From the NCBI GenBank assembly GCA_041583015.1, contig JBFHGR010000066.1, positions 1-20,908 on the forward strand: a stretch of DNA of 20,908 bases, given 5' to 3'. The notes under the pieces are model-generated. The model saw nothing but the letters and a program-made list of their open reading frames with translations, searched no databases and was not told where the DNA came from. Both the position numbers and the translations under genes were made by a program. Source of the DNA: Parvicella sp041583015 (GTDB taxonomy: Bacteria; Bacteroidota; Bacteroidia; Flavobacteriales_D; Parvicellaceae). Positions 8,569 to 15,843 of this stretch are shown in pieces (the stretch's first letter is position 1; each line of letters opens with the position of its first letter).

Positions 8569-9148
8569 TAAATCTAATTTTAAAGTATCCTTCAAATAAT
8601 GTTTTTAGATTTATATCTTTAGAATCCATAAAGTCTGATTCTAATATTGCGGTAAAAAATAAATCATCATTCATGACTAATATTTCTGCAGAAAGATCTA
8701 CGAAAACATTTTTTTGAATTCCATCGGCATAAAATTCTTTCAGTAATTGCAGAGAATATTCTTTCAGGTCTAAAATCATTTTAAAAAGGTCTGGATATGC
8801 GGTAGAAACATCTTTAAGAAAAATAGGTGTAATACCTTCTATTGCATCAATTGTTAATGATACAGCATTAAGGTACCTTGTTTTATGGTCTATTTTTGGG
8901 TCAGTCAAAAAATCGTTAAATTGAGAAATGGCCTGAAGCTTATCTTGAATAATAAATTGAATAATATCTTTTTTTGATTCAAAATACTTGTATAACGTAG
9001 CTTTTGATTTACCAGAAACCGAGCACAATTTTTCTGTTGATTGTGCAAGGAATCCTTCCTTCATAAATAACTCAAACAGAGCAGAAGCAATTTCTTTTTG
9101 TTTTACAATATTTTGAACTCTAGGTTTGTTAACAGGTATTCTTCCCAT
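8552..9148 (-). CDS. TetR/AcrR-family transcriptional regulator
   Basis: A 198-residue protein with an N-terminal TetR-type helix-turn-helix: KQKEIASALFELFMKEGF, then STEKLCSVSGKSKATLYKYF (about residues 37-56), then ESKKDII. The C-terminal part is the variable ligand-binding and dimerisation domain, so the inducer cannot be read from sequence. The ATG at 9148 is chosen over the TTG at 9217: it gives the usual TetR length, and a perfect -7 promoter element lies between the two candidates. The gene overlaps the following phosphodiesterase gene by 17 bases, so the two are almost certainly one transcript. As with many TetR proteins it may repress its own operon. The divergent gene porP starts 254 bases away. 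Confidence 0.88.
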   Translation of the reverse strand: MGRIPVNKPRVQNIVKQKEIASALFELFMKEGFLAQSTEKLCSVSGKSKATLYKYFESKKDIIQFIIQDKLQAISQFNDFLTDPKIDHKTRYLNAVSLTIDAIEGITPIFLKDVSTAYPDLFKMILDLKEYSLQLLKEFYADGIQKNVFVDLSAEILVMNDDLFFTAILESDFMDSKDINLKTLFEGYFKIRFNGILK

Positions 9149-9166
9149 GATTAAAAGATATTTATA

Positions 9167-9174
9167 CAAATATA
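9167..9174 (-). promoter_or_regulatory. -7 promoter element of the TetR-phosphodiesterase operon
   Basis: Read on the minus strand this is TATATTTG, an exact TAnnTTTG match, 18 bases upstream of the ATG at 9148. No good -33 TTTG was seen at the usual spacing. It implies a very short leader and supports the 9148 start. Confidence 0.45.
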
Positions 9175-9310
9175 GGAAATGATTTAAAATGGGTAGTGCA
9201 TCTATTTTGGTTATCAAAAATGAGGTATTGATAAATAAATTTCTGGTCTTATGATTGTGTTTATTTGTGTTTCCTTTTTTTTTATCCTGTGAAACAAAAA
9301 CATAGAAATA

Positions 9311-9341
9311 TTTGAAAAATTGAAAAATATGTTTACTTTTA
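9311..9341 (+). promoter_or_regulatory. Putative promoter of the porP-gldKLMN locus
   Basis: TTTG at 9311-9314, a 19-base spacer, then TACTTTTA at 9334-9341, which matches TAnnTTTG except at the last base. Spacing fits the Bacteroidota housekeeping promoter. It would give a leader of roughly 55 bases before the porP ATG at 9403. Confidence 0.5.
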
Positions 9342-9402
9342 CGACTTAATAAACTAACTGAATACTCCTGTATTTGAACCTAACTGAGTAATAATCAGAA
9401 CT

Positions 9403-10329
9403 ATGAAGAAAACATTACTAACTATTGCAGTTGCCGTGAGTGGCTTGTTTGCTACAGCGCAGCAAGATTATCAATTCACACATTACATGTTCGATAACTT
9501 GTCTTTTAACCCGGGATATGCTGGGATTACAAAGTCCATTTGTGGAACAATGTTGTTGAGACAACAGTGGGCAGGTTTTGATGGCAGTCCTCAGACGGGA
9601 TTAATAAATATTCACGCTCCAGTTAAATTCTTAAGAGGAGGAGTTGGATTGACTTATGTTAATGATCAGTTGGGGTTTGAGAAGAATAACTTGGCAAGAT
9701 TATCTTACTCGTATCACTTAGGCTTAGGACCTGGAGATTTGGGTATTGGAGTTTCTGCAGGGATTATACAAAAAAGTATTAACGCAAATTGGATTACTCC
9801 TGATGGTACTCCTGCAGCAGATGATCAAAGTATCGCTGCGACAGGAGGTAGTGATTTAGTTCCTGATATTAACTTCGGTGTTTTTTATCAGACCAATCAA
9901 TTGTATATGGGGATAAGCGCTACTCACTTAGGTCAGTTTGATATGTCTGAATTGAATTTGCAAAATGTTCATCATTATTGGATAACTGCTGGATATAAAT
10001 ACCAGATTAATCAAACTTGGGTGTTGAGACCTTCGGTATTGGCAAAAACAGATGTCGCGTCTACGCAAATTGATTTAAATGTGAATGTGTTGTATAAAGA
10101 TATGGTTTGGGGAGGAGTTTCCTATAGATTGTCTGATGCAATTGCACCAATGTTAGGGTATCAAACAAAGATTGGAGACGGATTGTTGAGAATTGGTTAC
10201 GCATATGATGTAACCACTTCGAAGTTGAAAGGTTATAGTAGTGGTTCACATGATATAATGTTGAATTATTGCTTTAATTTAGAGAAACCACCAGTATTAC
10301 AGAAATCTAAGAATCCAAGATTCTTATAA
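9403..10329 (+). CDS. porP: PorP/SprF-family type IX secretion outer-membrane protein
   Basis: A 308-residue protein with a clear signal peptide (MKKTLLTIAVAVSGLFATAQ) followed by the family's opening, QDYQFTHYMFDNLSFNPGYAG, seen here as QFTHYMFDN then SFNPGYAG. The rest alternates aromatic and small residues in short strands ending in a Phe/Leu, as expected of an outer-membrane beta-barrel. PorP/SprF proteins associate with the type IX motor and with secreted or surface-anchored partners such as SprB. Position immediately before gldK matches the P. gingivalis porPKLMN order, so this copy is probably the core PorP rather than an accessory SprF beside an adhesin. The 125-base gap to gldK holds an imperfect hairpin but no clear promoter. 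Confidence 0.88.
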   Translation: MKKTLLTIAVAVSGLFATAQQDYQFTHYMFDNLSFNPGYAGITKSICGTMLLRQQWAGFDGSPQTGLINIHAPVKFLRGGVGLTYVNDQLGFEKNNLARLSYSYHLGLGPGDLGIGVSAGIIQKSINANWITPDGTPAADDQSIAATGGSDLVPDINFGVFYQTNQLYMGISATHLGQFDMSELNLQNVHHYWITAGYKYQINQTWVLRPSVLAKTDVASTQIDLNVNVLYKDMVWGGVSYRLSDAIAPMLGYQTKIGDGLLRIGYAYDVTTSKLKGYSSGSHDIMLNYCFNLEKPPVLQKSKNPRFL

Positions 10330-10382
10330 AAAAAAATGTTCTTAAAATTGAAACCAAAATCATTTAGCTCCGTTAAAGGCAC

Positions 10383-10420
10383 TTCAATTACCATCGGGTT
10401 ATAAACAAATGGCGGTTGAA
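10383..10420 (+). other. Imperfect hairpin in the porP-gldK intergenic region
   Basis: TTCAATTACCAT (10383-10394) can pair with ATGGCGGTTGAA (10409-10420) through Watson-Crick and two G-U pairs with one mismatch, around a 14-base loop. No T run follows, so it is not an intrinsic terminator; it could be an RNA processing or stability element. Confidence 0.35.
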
Positions 10421-10454
10421 AACCAATAAAGGAAGTTAAATAAAAAAAGGTAGC

Positions 10455-11945
10455 ATGAAAAAGTTGTTGTATTTACTCATAATCACCCTTGCAGTGTCAA
10501 GTTGTGCCGATTCTAATAGAGGAGAATTGGTCGGTGTGCTCGGAAGAAGAGCTTGGTATCATCCTGATTTGTATGGGATGTTATACATTCCTGCTGGTGG
10601 ATTTACCATGGGACAAAGTGATCAAGACGTTCCTTTTGCTCAGTATACTAGAGCAAAGACTGTTTCTGTTCAGGCGTTCTACATGGATCAGACGGAAATT
10701 TCAAATAATGAATATCGTCAATTTGTTTATTGGGTTAGAGATTCCTTGGCAAGAAGAATACTTGCTGATGGTCAAGGACCAGAAGGATGGACAATTCCTG
10801 TGTTGGATGACGCTTTGGAAGAAAAAGACGAAAGCGAATGGATTCTGGATTGGAGAACTAGACTTGATTGGGAAAAACATTCAGAGAATGACCAATTTGA
10901 ATATTTAGCTGAAATGTATTTAGGAGAAAGTGATCGTTTTTATGATCGTTTAGAGATTGATACAAGAAAGTTAATGTTTGAATACTACTGGGTTGATATG
11001 CAAGAAGCTGCCAGAAAAGGACGCCCTTTAGTAAAGAAAATTTCTAACGCAGATTATGATACTGATCCAGAACATCGTGTAACTATGCAAAATGGTTATT
11101 TGCCATTTCCTCAAGATGGAACCGTTCAACAAGGTAAAGATTTAAATTTAGGACAAAGAAACTCTAAAGGTCAAAACAATGCTATCAGAGGCCATGAGGA
11201 TCGTTCAAGATTTATAATCAAAGAAGTTATTAATGTTTATCCTGATACGCTATGTTGGATTCATGATTTTACTTATAGTTTCAATGAACCTATGACGAAT
11301 ATGTATTTTTGGCATCCAGCATATGATAACTATCCTGTTGTTGGTGTTACTTGGCAGCAAGCAAATGCATTTAATGTATGGAGAACACAACTTTTGAATA
11401 CATGGAGAAGTGCCAATTGGGATTCTTATGTTCAAGACTTTAGATTACCAACAGAAGCAGAGTGGGAATATGCATCTAGAGGTGGATTGGATTTAAGTCC
11501 ATACCCATGGGGTGGACCTTACATTAGAAACTCAAGAGGATGTTTCCTTGGAAACTTTAAACCTATGAGAGGTAGATACATGGAAGATGGTGGATTCCAC
11601 ACAGTTTCTGTAACTTCTTACAATCCTAATGATTATGGTTTGTTTTGTATGGCAGGAAACGTAGCCGAATGGTGTAGTACTGCTTATGATGAGTCAGTTT
11701 ATGAGTTTTCTCATGATTTGAATCCTCAATATACATACCATGCATTGGATCATGATCCTCCATCTATGAAAAGAAAAGTTATTAGAGGTGGATCTTGGAA
11801 AGATATAGGTTACTATTTACAGACTGGTACAAGAACATTTGAGTACCAAGATTCTGCTAAATCATACGTAGGGTATAGAAGTGTGATGACCCACCTTGGT
11901 AGAGGGGGAGCAGATAAGGACGTAACAGCAGACGGATTGAAATAA
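10455..11945 (+). CDS. gldK: Type IX secretion lipoprotein GldK
   Basis: Lipoprotein with a short signal peptide and the lipobox VSSC, Cys17 being the acylated residue. The body is an FGE-sulfatase-type fold: MLYIPAGGFTMGQSD, FYMDQTEISNNEYRQF, LPTEAEWEYASRGG, MAGNVAEWC, VIRGGSWKD and YVGYRSVM are the family landmarks. In GldK this fold is structural rather than catalytic: GldK and GldN form the periplasmic ring attached to the outer membrane that receives the GldM shaft. At 496 residues it is slightly longer than the F. johnsoniae protein. It begins 125 bases after porP and is followed 66 bases later by gldL, without an intervening terminator, consistent with a single operon. Confidence 0.95.
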   Translation: MKKLLYLLIITLAVSSCADSNRGELVGVLGRRAWYHPDLYGMLYIPAGGFTMGQSDQDVPFAQYTRAKTVSVQAFYMDQTEISNNEYRQFVYWVRDSLARRILADGQGPEGWTIPVLDDALEEKDESEWILDWRTRLDWEKHSENDQFEYLAEMYLGESDRFYDRLEIDTRKLMFEYYWVDMQEAARKGRPLVKKISNADYDTDPEHRVTMQNGYLPFPQDGTVQQGKDLNLGQRNSKGQNNAIRGHEDRSRFIIKEVINVYPDTLCWIHDFTYSFNEPMTNMYFWHPAYDNYPVVGVTWQQANAFNVWRTQLLNTWRSANWDSYVQDFRLPTEAEWEYASRGGLDLSPYPWGGPYIRNSRGCFLGNFKPMRGRYMEDGGFHTVSVTSYNPNDYGLFCMAGNVAEWCSTAYDESVYEFSHDLNPQYTYHALDHDPPSMKRKVIRGGSWKDIGYYLQTGTRTFEYQDSAKSYVGYRSVMTHLGRGGADKDVTADGLK

Positions 11946-12011
11946 TCCACAATTAAACAACGGAATCAGTAAAATCAAATAATAATTGTCTAACTAAAAA
12001 AAGCAAGGAAA

Positions 12012-12848
12012 ATGAGTGGAAATGGTTTTTTCGCAAGTAAGAGATTTAAGAACATCATGAAATTCGTTTACGGATGGGGTGGTGCAATCGTAATTATTGG
12101 AGCAATTTGTAAAATTTATCACATACCTGGACCCTACCTACTGATAGGTCTATTGGTAGAGGCTGTGATCTTTATTTTATCAGCATTTGAACCATTACAT
12201 GAAGAAGTGGATTGGACTTTAGTTTATCCAGAATTGGCCTTAGGTCATTCTCAAGATGAACTTGCAGGTTTACCTGAAATTGAAGAGTCTGTAGAAGCAA
12301 TAGAAGAAGGAAGTGATCTTTCAGTTGTAGAGCAATTAGATTCAATGTTGGCTGATGCTAAAATTGAACCAGAATTAATTGCAAGTTTAGGTGATGGATT
12401 GAGAAATTTATCATCATCTGCGTCAGGTTTGGGTGATTTGACTAAAGCAACTGTTGCAACGGATGCATTTGTTGGAAACATCGAGTCTGCTTCTACTAGA
12501 GTTGGTGCTTTGTCTGAAGCTTATGAAAAAGCTTCATCGGCTTTAATGGGATTAACTAATACTCAAGAAGCAGGTGCTAACTTCGGTGAGCAAATGACTA
12601 AAGTATCGGGTAATTTATCTGCACTTAATAGTGTTTATGAAATGCAATTGAAAGGAGCAACAGAACACTTAAATGCTACAGAATCTATGTATGGAGGAAT
12701 TAATGAGTTGATGACTAACTTACATTCTTCACTAGATGATACTAAGAAATATAAAGAGACAATGGCTTCATTAAGTCAAAATCTAACTGCATTGAACACT
12801 GTTTACGGTAACATGCTGAACGCTATGAATGTGAATACTAATGGATAA
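12012..12848 (+). CDS. gldL: Type IX secretion motor protein GldL
   Basis: Inner-membrane subunit that in known structures forms a pentamer around two GldM helices and uses the proton-motive force. Two membrane helices are evident: about residues 18-36 (FVYGWGGAIVIIGAICKIY) and 42-59 (LLIGLLVEAVIFILSAF). Functionally important polar residues appear conserved: Lys34 and His37 near the end of helix 1, Glu50 within helix 2 (the likely equivalent of F. johnsoniae Glu49) and Glu60 just after it, followed by the signature DWTLVYPELAL. The cytoplasmic C-terminal part is helical and carries two related segments, NLSALNSVYEMQL and NLTALNTVYGNML. At 278 residues it is longer than the roughly 215 of F. 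johnsoniae, the excess lying in the cytoplasmic helical region. Confidence 0.95.
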   Translation: MSGNGFFASKRFKNIMKFVYGWGGAIVIIGAICKIYHIPGPYLLIGLLVEAVIFILSAFEPLHEEVDWTLVYPELALGHSQDELAGLPEIEESVEAIEEGSDLSVVEQLDSMLADAKIEPELIASLGDGLRNLSSSASGLGDLTKATVATDAFVGNIESASTRVGALSEAYEKASSALMGLTNTQEAGANFGEQMTKVSGNLSALNSVYEMQLKGATEHLNATESMYGGINELMTNLHSSLDDTKKYKETMASLSQNLTALNTVYGNMLNAMNVNTNG

Positions 12849-12853
12849 TAAAC

Positions 12854-12871
12854 TGAGTTGTATTAATTCAA
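12854..12871 (+). repeat. 18-nt leader sequence shared with gldM2 (copy 1)
   Basis: TGAGTTGTATTAATTCAA, beginning 5 bases after the gldL stop codon and ending 39 bases before the gldM ATG. An identical 18-mer lies before the second gldM at 15793-15810. Here its end also contributes to a short inverted repeat, TAATTC-AA-GAATTA. Confidence 0.9.
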
Positions 12872-12910
12872 GAATTATTTAATTTATTAATCTATTAAAA
12901 TTTAACAATT

Positions 12911-14719
12911 ATGGGCGGAGGTAAGGAAACCCCAAGACAAAAACTGATTGGTTTGATGTACTTAGTACTGATGGCCTTGTTAGCAATGAACGTTTCTAAA
13001 GAAGTGATTAACGCGTTTGTAACGCTTAATGATAAAATTGAAGCAGGAAATACTATTATTAAAGGAACCATGGATGGTGCTTATGGATCTTTCGAGCAAG
13101 CAATTGCTGGAATTCAAGCTACTGGAGGTTCTAAAGAAGATATAGAGAATATAAAGAAAATCCAAGCACAAGCAATGCAAGTTAAGGAGTGGTCTAAAGG
13201 ACTATCAAATTATTTTGTGGAGCAATCTAGTGAGTTAATTAAATTTGCTCAAGATGAGGCTTTTGGTACGCAACATGAAGGAGAACCAACAGGTACTCAA
13301 CATTATAGTGTTACTGAAGATGGATATTACCAATTATATCCGTTAATGCATTTATCTAAGAAAGATGATTACGATGCAGCAACTAATCTTTATGTTGGTG
13401 AAGGAGGATTTGCAAATCCAGAAGGTACTTACATTGTAGATAGTATTACTGAATACAGAAATCGTCTGTGTATGTTAATTGCAAATTATACTGATGATAA
13501 AGGAAAAGAATGGAGTTTTACTCCACCTGAAGTAAAATATGAAATGGAAGGTGATCCAGAATCATTAAAAGCTTTTCAAGAAGGTGTTAATGCTTCTTTA
13601 AGTACTGTTAATCCTGCAGATACTGCATTGATTAAACAGTTGTATAGCATTTTGACACCACCTGAAATGACGGATAATCATGGTGAAAAATATCCTTGGA
13701 TTGCAAAACAATTTGATCACGCTCCACTAGTAGCGGCAATTGCTATGTTTACAGCAATTAGATCTGATATTTTACAAGCAGAAAATAAAGCAGTAACGCA
13801 TATCGCAAGTAGAGTTGCAGCCCCTAAATTTAACTTTAACAAGATTGAACCTTTAGCGTTTGCTCCTGCTAGTTATATTAATCAAGGAGATTCTATCCAG
13901 ATGTCTGTGATGATTGCTGCATATGATTCTACTGAATCAATGAAAATTTCGTATTGGGTGGATGATTCTACTAAAACTAGTGAACCTCAGTCATTTGAGG
14001 CTCCTGCAGGTACTAAACTTAAATTGCCAGGAGGTAGTGTAGGTGGACATACTATTTATGGAAATATTGCCGTTAAAGAAAAAGGTGTAGAAAAATGGAA
14101 GCCTTGGAAATTCGACTATTCTGTTGGAGCACCTAATGCTACAGTTTCGGCATACGATTTGATGGTACTTTATGCCGGTGGATGGAAGAATAGAATTAAA
14201 GTTTCTGCTGGTGGATTTGATCCATCTTCTGTTTCTGTAGCTTGTAGTGGATGTTCTATTAAACAAGAAGGAGAGTTTTACATTGCTACAGCAAACAAAG
14301 TAGGAAGTAAAGCTACAATTTCTGTTTCTGCAAAAACACCAGATGGTAAATCTGTAAGTTTAGCATCAGAAGAATTTAGAGTATTCCCATTACCTGTACC
14401 AACGCCTAAGTTTGGTGGAAAAGGTATAGAAAGTGCTTCTATTTCTGCAGCTATTGCTAAAAAGGGACCACCGCTTGTTGCTGATATGAGTGGAGCGCCA
14501 TTAGATATTTCTTATAAAGTAACTGGATTCCAAATGCTTGTATCTAAGAATGGAAAAGTAACTACTTTGAAATCGTCTAGTAATAAATTTGATAGCAAAA
14601 TGTTAGGAGCTTTAAAAGGAATGGGTAAAGGTTCAACTTTGAACTTAACTCAAATCAAAGCAGCAGGACCATCTGGAAAATCTATTCCAATTGGTAACTT
14701 AACGTTTGTACTTAACTAA
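12911..14719 (+). CDS. gldM: Type IX secretion motor shaft GldM (copy 1)
   Basis: Spans the inner membrane and periplasm, coupling GldL to the GldK/GldN ring. The N-terminal tip MGGGKETPRQKL carries Arg9, which in F. johnsoniae GldM pairs with the membrane Glu of GldL, followed by one transmembrane helix (about 12-35, LIGLMYLVLMALLAMNV). The periplasmic part follows the four-domain plan: a helical first domain to about residue 210, then beta-rich domains including FNKIEPLAFAPASYINQGD, YWVDDSTKT and PNATVSAYDLMVLYAGGW, ending with IPIGNLTFVLN. At 602 residues it is longer than the 513 or so of F. johnsoniae. The ATG follows gldL by 62 bases and gldN follows by 10. A paralogue lies just downstream of gldN. 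Being inside the operon, this copy is presumably the core subunit. Confidence 0.95.
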   Translation: MGGGKETPRQKLIGLMYLVLMALLAMNVSKEVINAFVTLNDKIEAGNTIIKGTMDGAYGSFEQAIAGIQATGGSKEDIENIKKIQAQAMQVKEWSKGLSNYFVEQSSELIKFAQDEAFGTQHEGEPTGTQHYSVTEDGYYQLYPLMHLSKKDDYDAATNLYVGEGGFANPEGTYIVDSITEYRNRLCMLIANYTDDKGKEWSFTPPEVKYEMEGDPESLKAFQEGVNASLSTVNPADTALIKQLYSILTPPEMTDNHGEKYPWIAKQFDHAPLVAAIAMFTAIRSDILQAENKAVTHIASRVAAPKFNFNKIEPLAFAPASYINQGDSIQMSVMIAAYDSTESMKISYWVDDSTKTSEPQSFEAPAGTKLKLPGGSVGGHTIYGNIAVKEKGVEKWKPWKFDYSVGAPNATVSAYDLMVLYAGGWKNRIKVSAGGFDPSSVSVACSGCSIKQEGEFYIATANKVGSKATISVSAKTPDGKSVSLASEEFRVFPLPVPTPKFGGKGIESASISAAIAKKGPPLVADMSGAPLDISYKVTGFQMLVSKNGKVTTLKSSSNKFDSKMLGALKGMGKGSTLNLTQIKAAGPSGKSIPIGNLTFVLN

Positions 14720-14729
14720 AATAAACAAT

Positions 14730-15656
14730 ATGATTTTAAGAAGATTAACCGAAACCACAGCCTTACTTCTTTTGTCTTTAACCGCAACTGCGCAATTGCC
14801 TTCTACAGGTACAGCTGTTGAGTCTGGAGTTTTAGATGGTGTATATGTTCAAGAACATATACCTACTAAACGTGTCATTCAGTATGCTCACCTAAGAGAA
14901 GCTGATGTTATGTGGTCAAAGCGTGTATGGCGTTCGATTGATCTTCGTGAAAAACAAAATCACCCTTTGTTCTTCCCAACAACACCTATTTCTGATAGAA
15001 TGTCTTTATATGATGTTATTAGATATGGTGTATTGGAAGAGGGGAGTTTAACTATTTATGATGTCACTGGTATTTTTGATGATCAATTCAGATTTCCAGT
15101 TAAAAGAGAACCAGGAGAGAGTGATTCTTTGTATAAATTAAGATTGGAAACATTCTTTGGAGAGGTTACTTCAGAAGCTAAGATTGATATGGAAACAGGG
15201 ATGCCTATGTATGATGAATACGGGAATCCAGAATTTGAAGATGTTCCAAGTCTTTATGAAGCTAGAGATATCATTAGATATGAGATGAAAGAAGATTGGT
15301 TTTTTGATAAGCAAAGATCTGTTATGGATGTTAGAATTATTGGATTATCACCGGTTGTTCAAATGAAGGATCAAAATGGAAATGTTATGGGAGTAAAGAA
15401 TTTATTCTGGTTGTACTTCCCAGAGTGTAGATATGTATTTCAAAATTTCTTTGTATACAATCCACACAATGATGCACAGCGTATGAGTTTTGATGATTTA
15501 TTCTGGAAAAGAGATTTCAATAGTTATATTCATAAAGAAAGTAACATCTTTGATAGAACTGTTTCGCCAAACTGGAAAGGTGTTGATGCTTTACTAGAGT
15601 CTGAAAAGATTAAAGGTGAAATGTTTAGATTAGAACATGATCTTTGGAACTTATAG
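14730..15656 (+). CDS. gldN: Type IX secretion periplasmic ring protein GldN
   Basis: Partner of GldK in the periplasmic ring. Signal peptide MILRRLTETTALLLLSLTATAQ precedes the family region: YVQEHIPTKRVIQYAHLREADVMWSKRVWR near residues 28-57 (seen as IPTKRVIQYAHLREADVMW and WRSIDLREKQN), then LFFPTTP and SLYDVIRYGV, with the C-terminal WLYFPECRYVFQNFFVYN and SFDDLFWKRDFNSYI typical of GldN. The ATG at 14730 is chosen over the in-frame TTG at 14706 because it begins directly with the signal peptide and avoids overlap with gldM. It is 308 residues long and is followed by a strong terminator that closes the operon. No gldO-type duplicate of gldN is present here. Confidence 0.94.
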   Translation: MILRRLTETTALLLLSLTATAQLPSTGTAVESGVLDGVYVQEHIPTKRVIQYAHLREADVMWSKRVWRSIDLREKQNHPLFFPTTPISDRMSLYDVIRYGVLEEGSLTIYDVTGIFDDQFRFPVKREPGESDSLYKLRLETFFGEVTSEAKIDMETGMPMYDEYGNPEFEDVPSLYEARDIIRYEMKEDWFFDKQRSVMDVRIIGLSPVVQMKDQNGNVMGVKNLFWLYFPECRYVFQNFFVYNPHNDAQRMSFDDLFWKRDFNSYIHKESNIFDRTVSPNWKGVDALLESEKIKGEMFRLEHDLWNL

Positions 15657-15680
15657 AATTATATTGAATTTTAAATACTT

Positions 15681-15716
15681 AAATCCCAATTCAGCAATGA
15701 ATTGGGATTTTTTTTG
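15681..15716 (+). terminator. Strong intrinsic terminator after gldN
   Basis: Perfect 12-bp stem, AAATCCCAATTC (15681-15692) with GAATTGGGATTT (15699-15710), a 6-base loop AGCAAT, and a T tract through about 15715. It lies 24 bases after the gldN stop and should largely separate gldN from gldM2 transcription. Confidence 0.92.
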
Positions 15717-15792
15717 TTCTTTTTTGTACCTTTTTTATTTCTTTACATTACCTATATAGATAACACTTGTGCACGGGTTTTATTTTTTTGAT

Positions 15793-15810
15793 TGAGTTGT
15801 ATTAATTCAA
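15793..15810 (+). repeat. 18-nt leader sequence shared with gldM copy 1 (copy 2)
   Basis: TGAGTTGTATTAATTCAA, identical to 12854-12871, ending 33 bases before the gldM2 ATG. The rest of the gap between the gldN terminator and this point is T-rich; I found no full TAnnTTTG promoter in it. Confidence 0.9.
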
Positions 15811-15843
15811 ACTGATTCAATTAATAACTTAAAACTAAAGATT

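Noticed and set aside
9149..9217. Upstream TTG start for the TetR regulator
   Set aside because: The added 23 residues are unlike the family and contain a perfect -7 promoter element within the coding region.
10489..10908. 139-codon plus-strand frame inside gldK
   Set aside because: It lies in another frame of the well-supported gldK, has no recognisable domain and no start signal; it is a shadow.
14706..14729. Upstream TTG start for gldN
   Set aside because: It would add eight residues before the signal peptide and overlap the gldM stop; the ATG at 14730 is a better fit.
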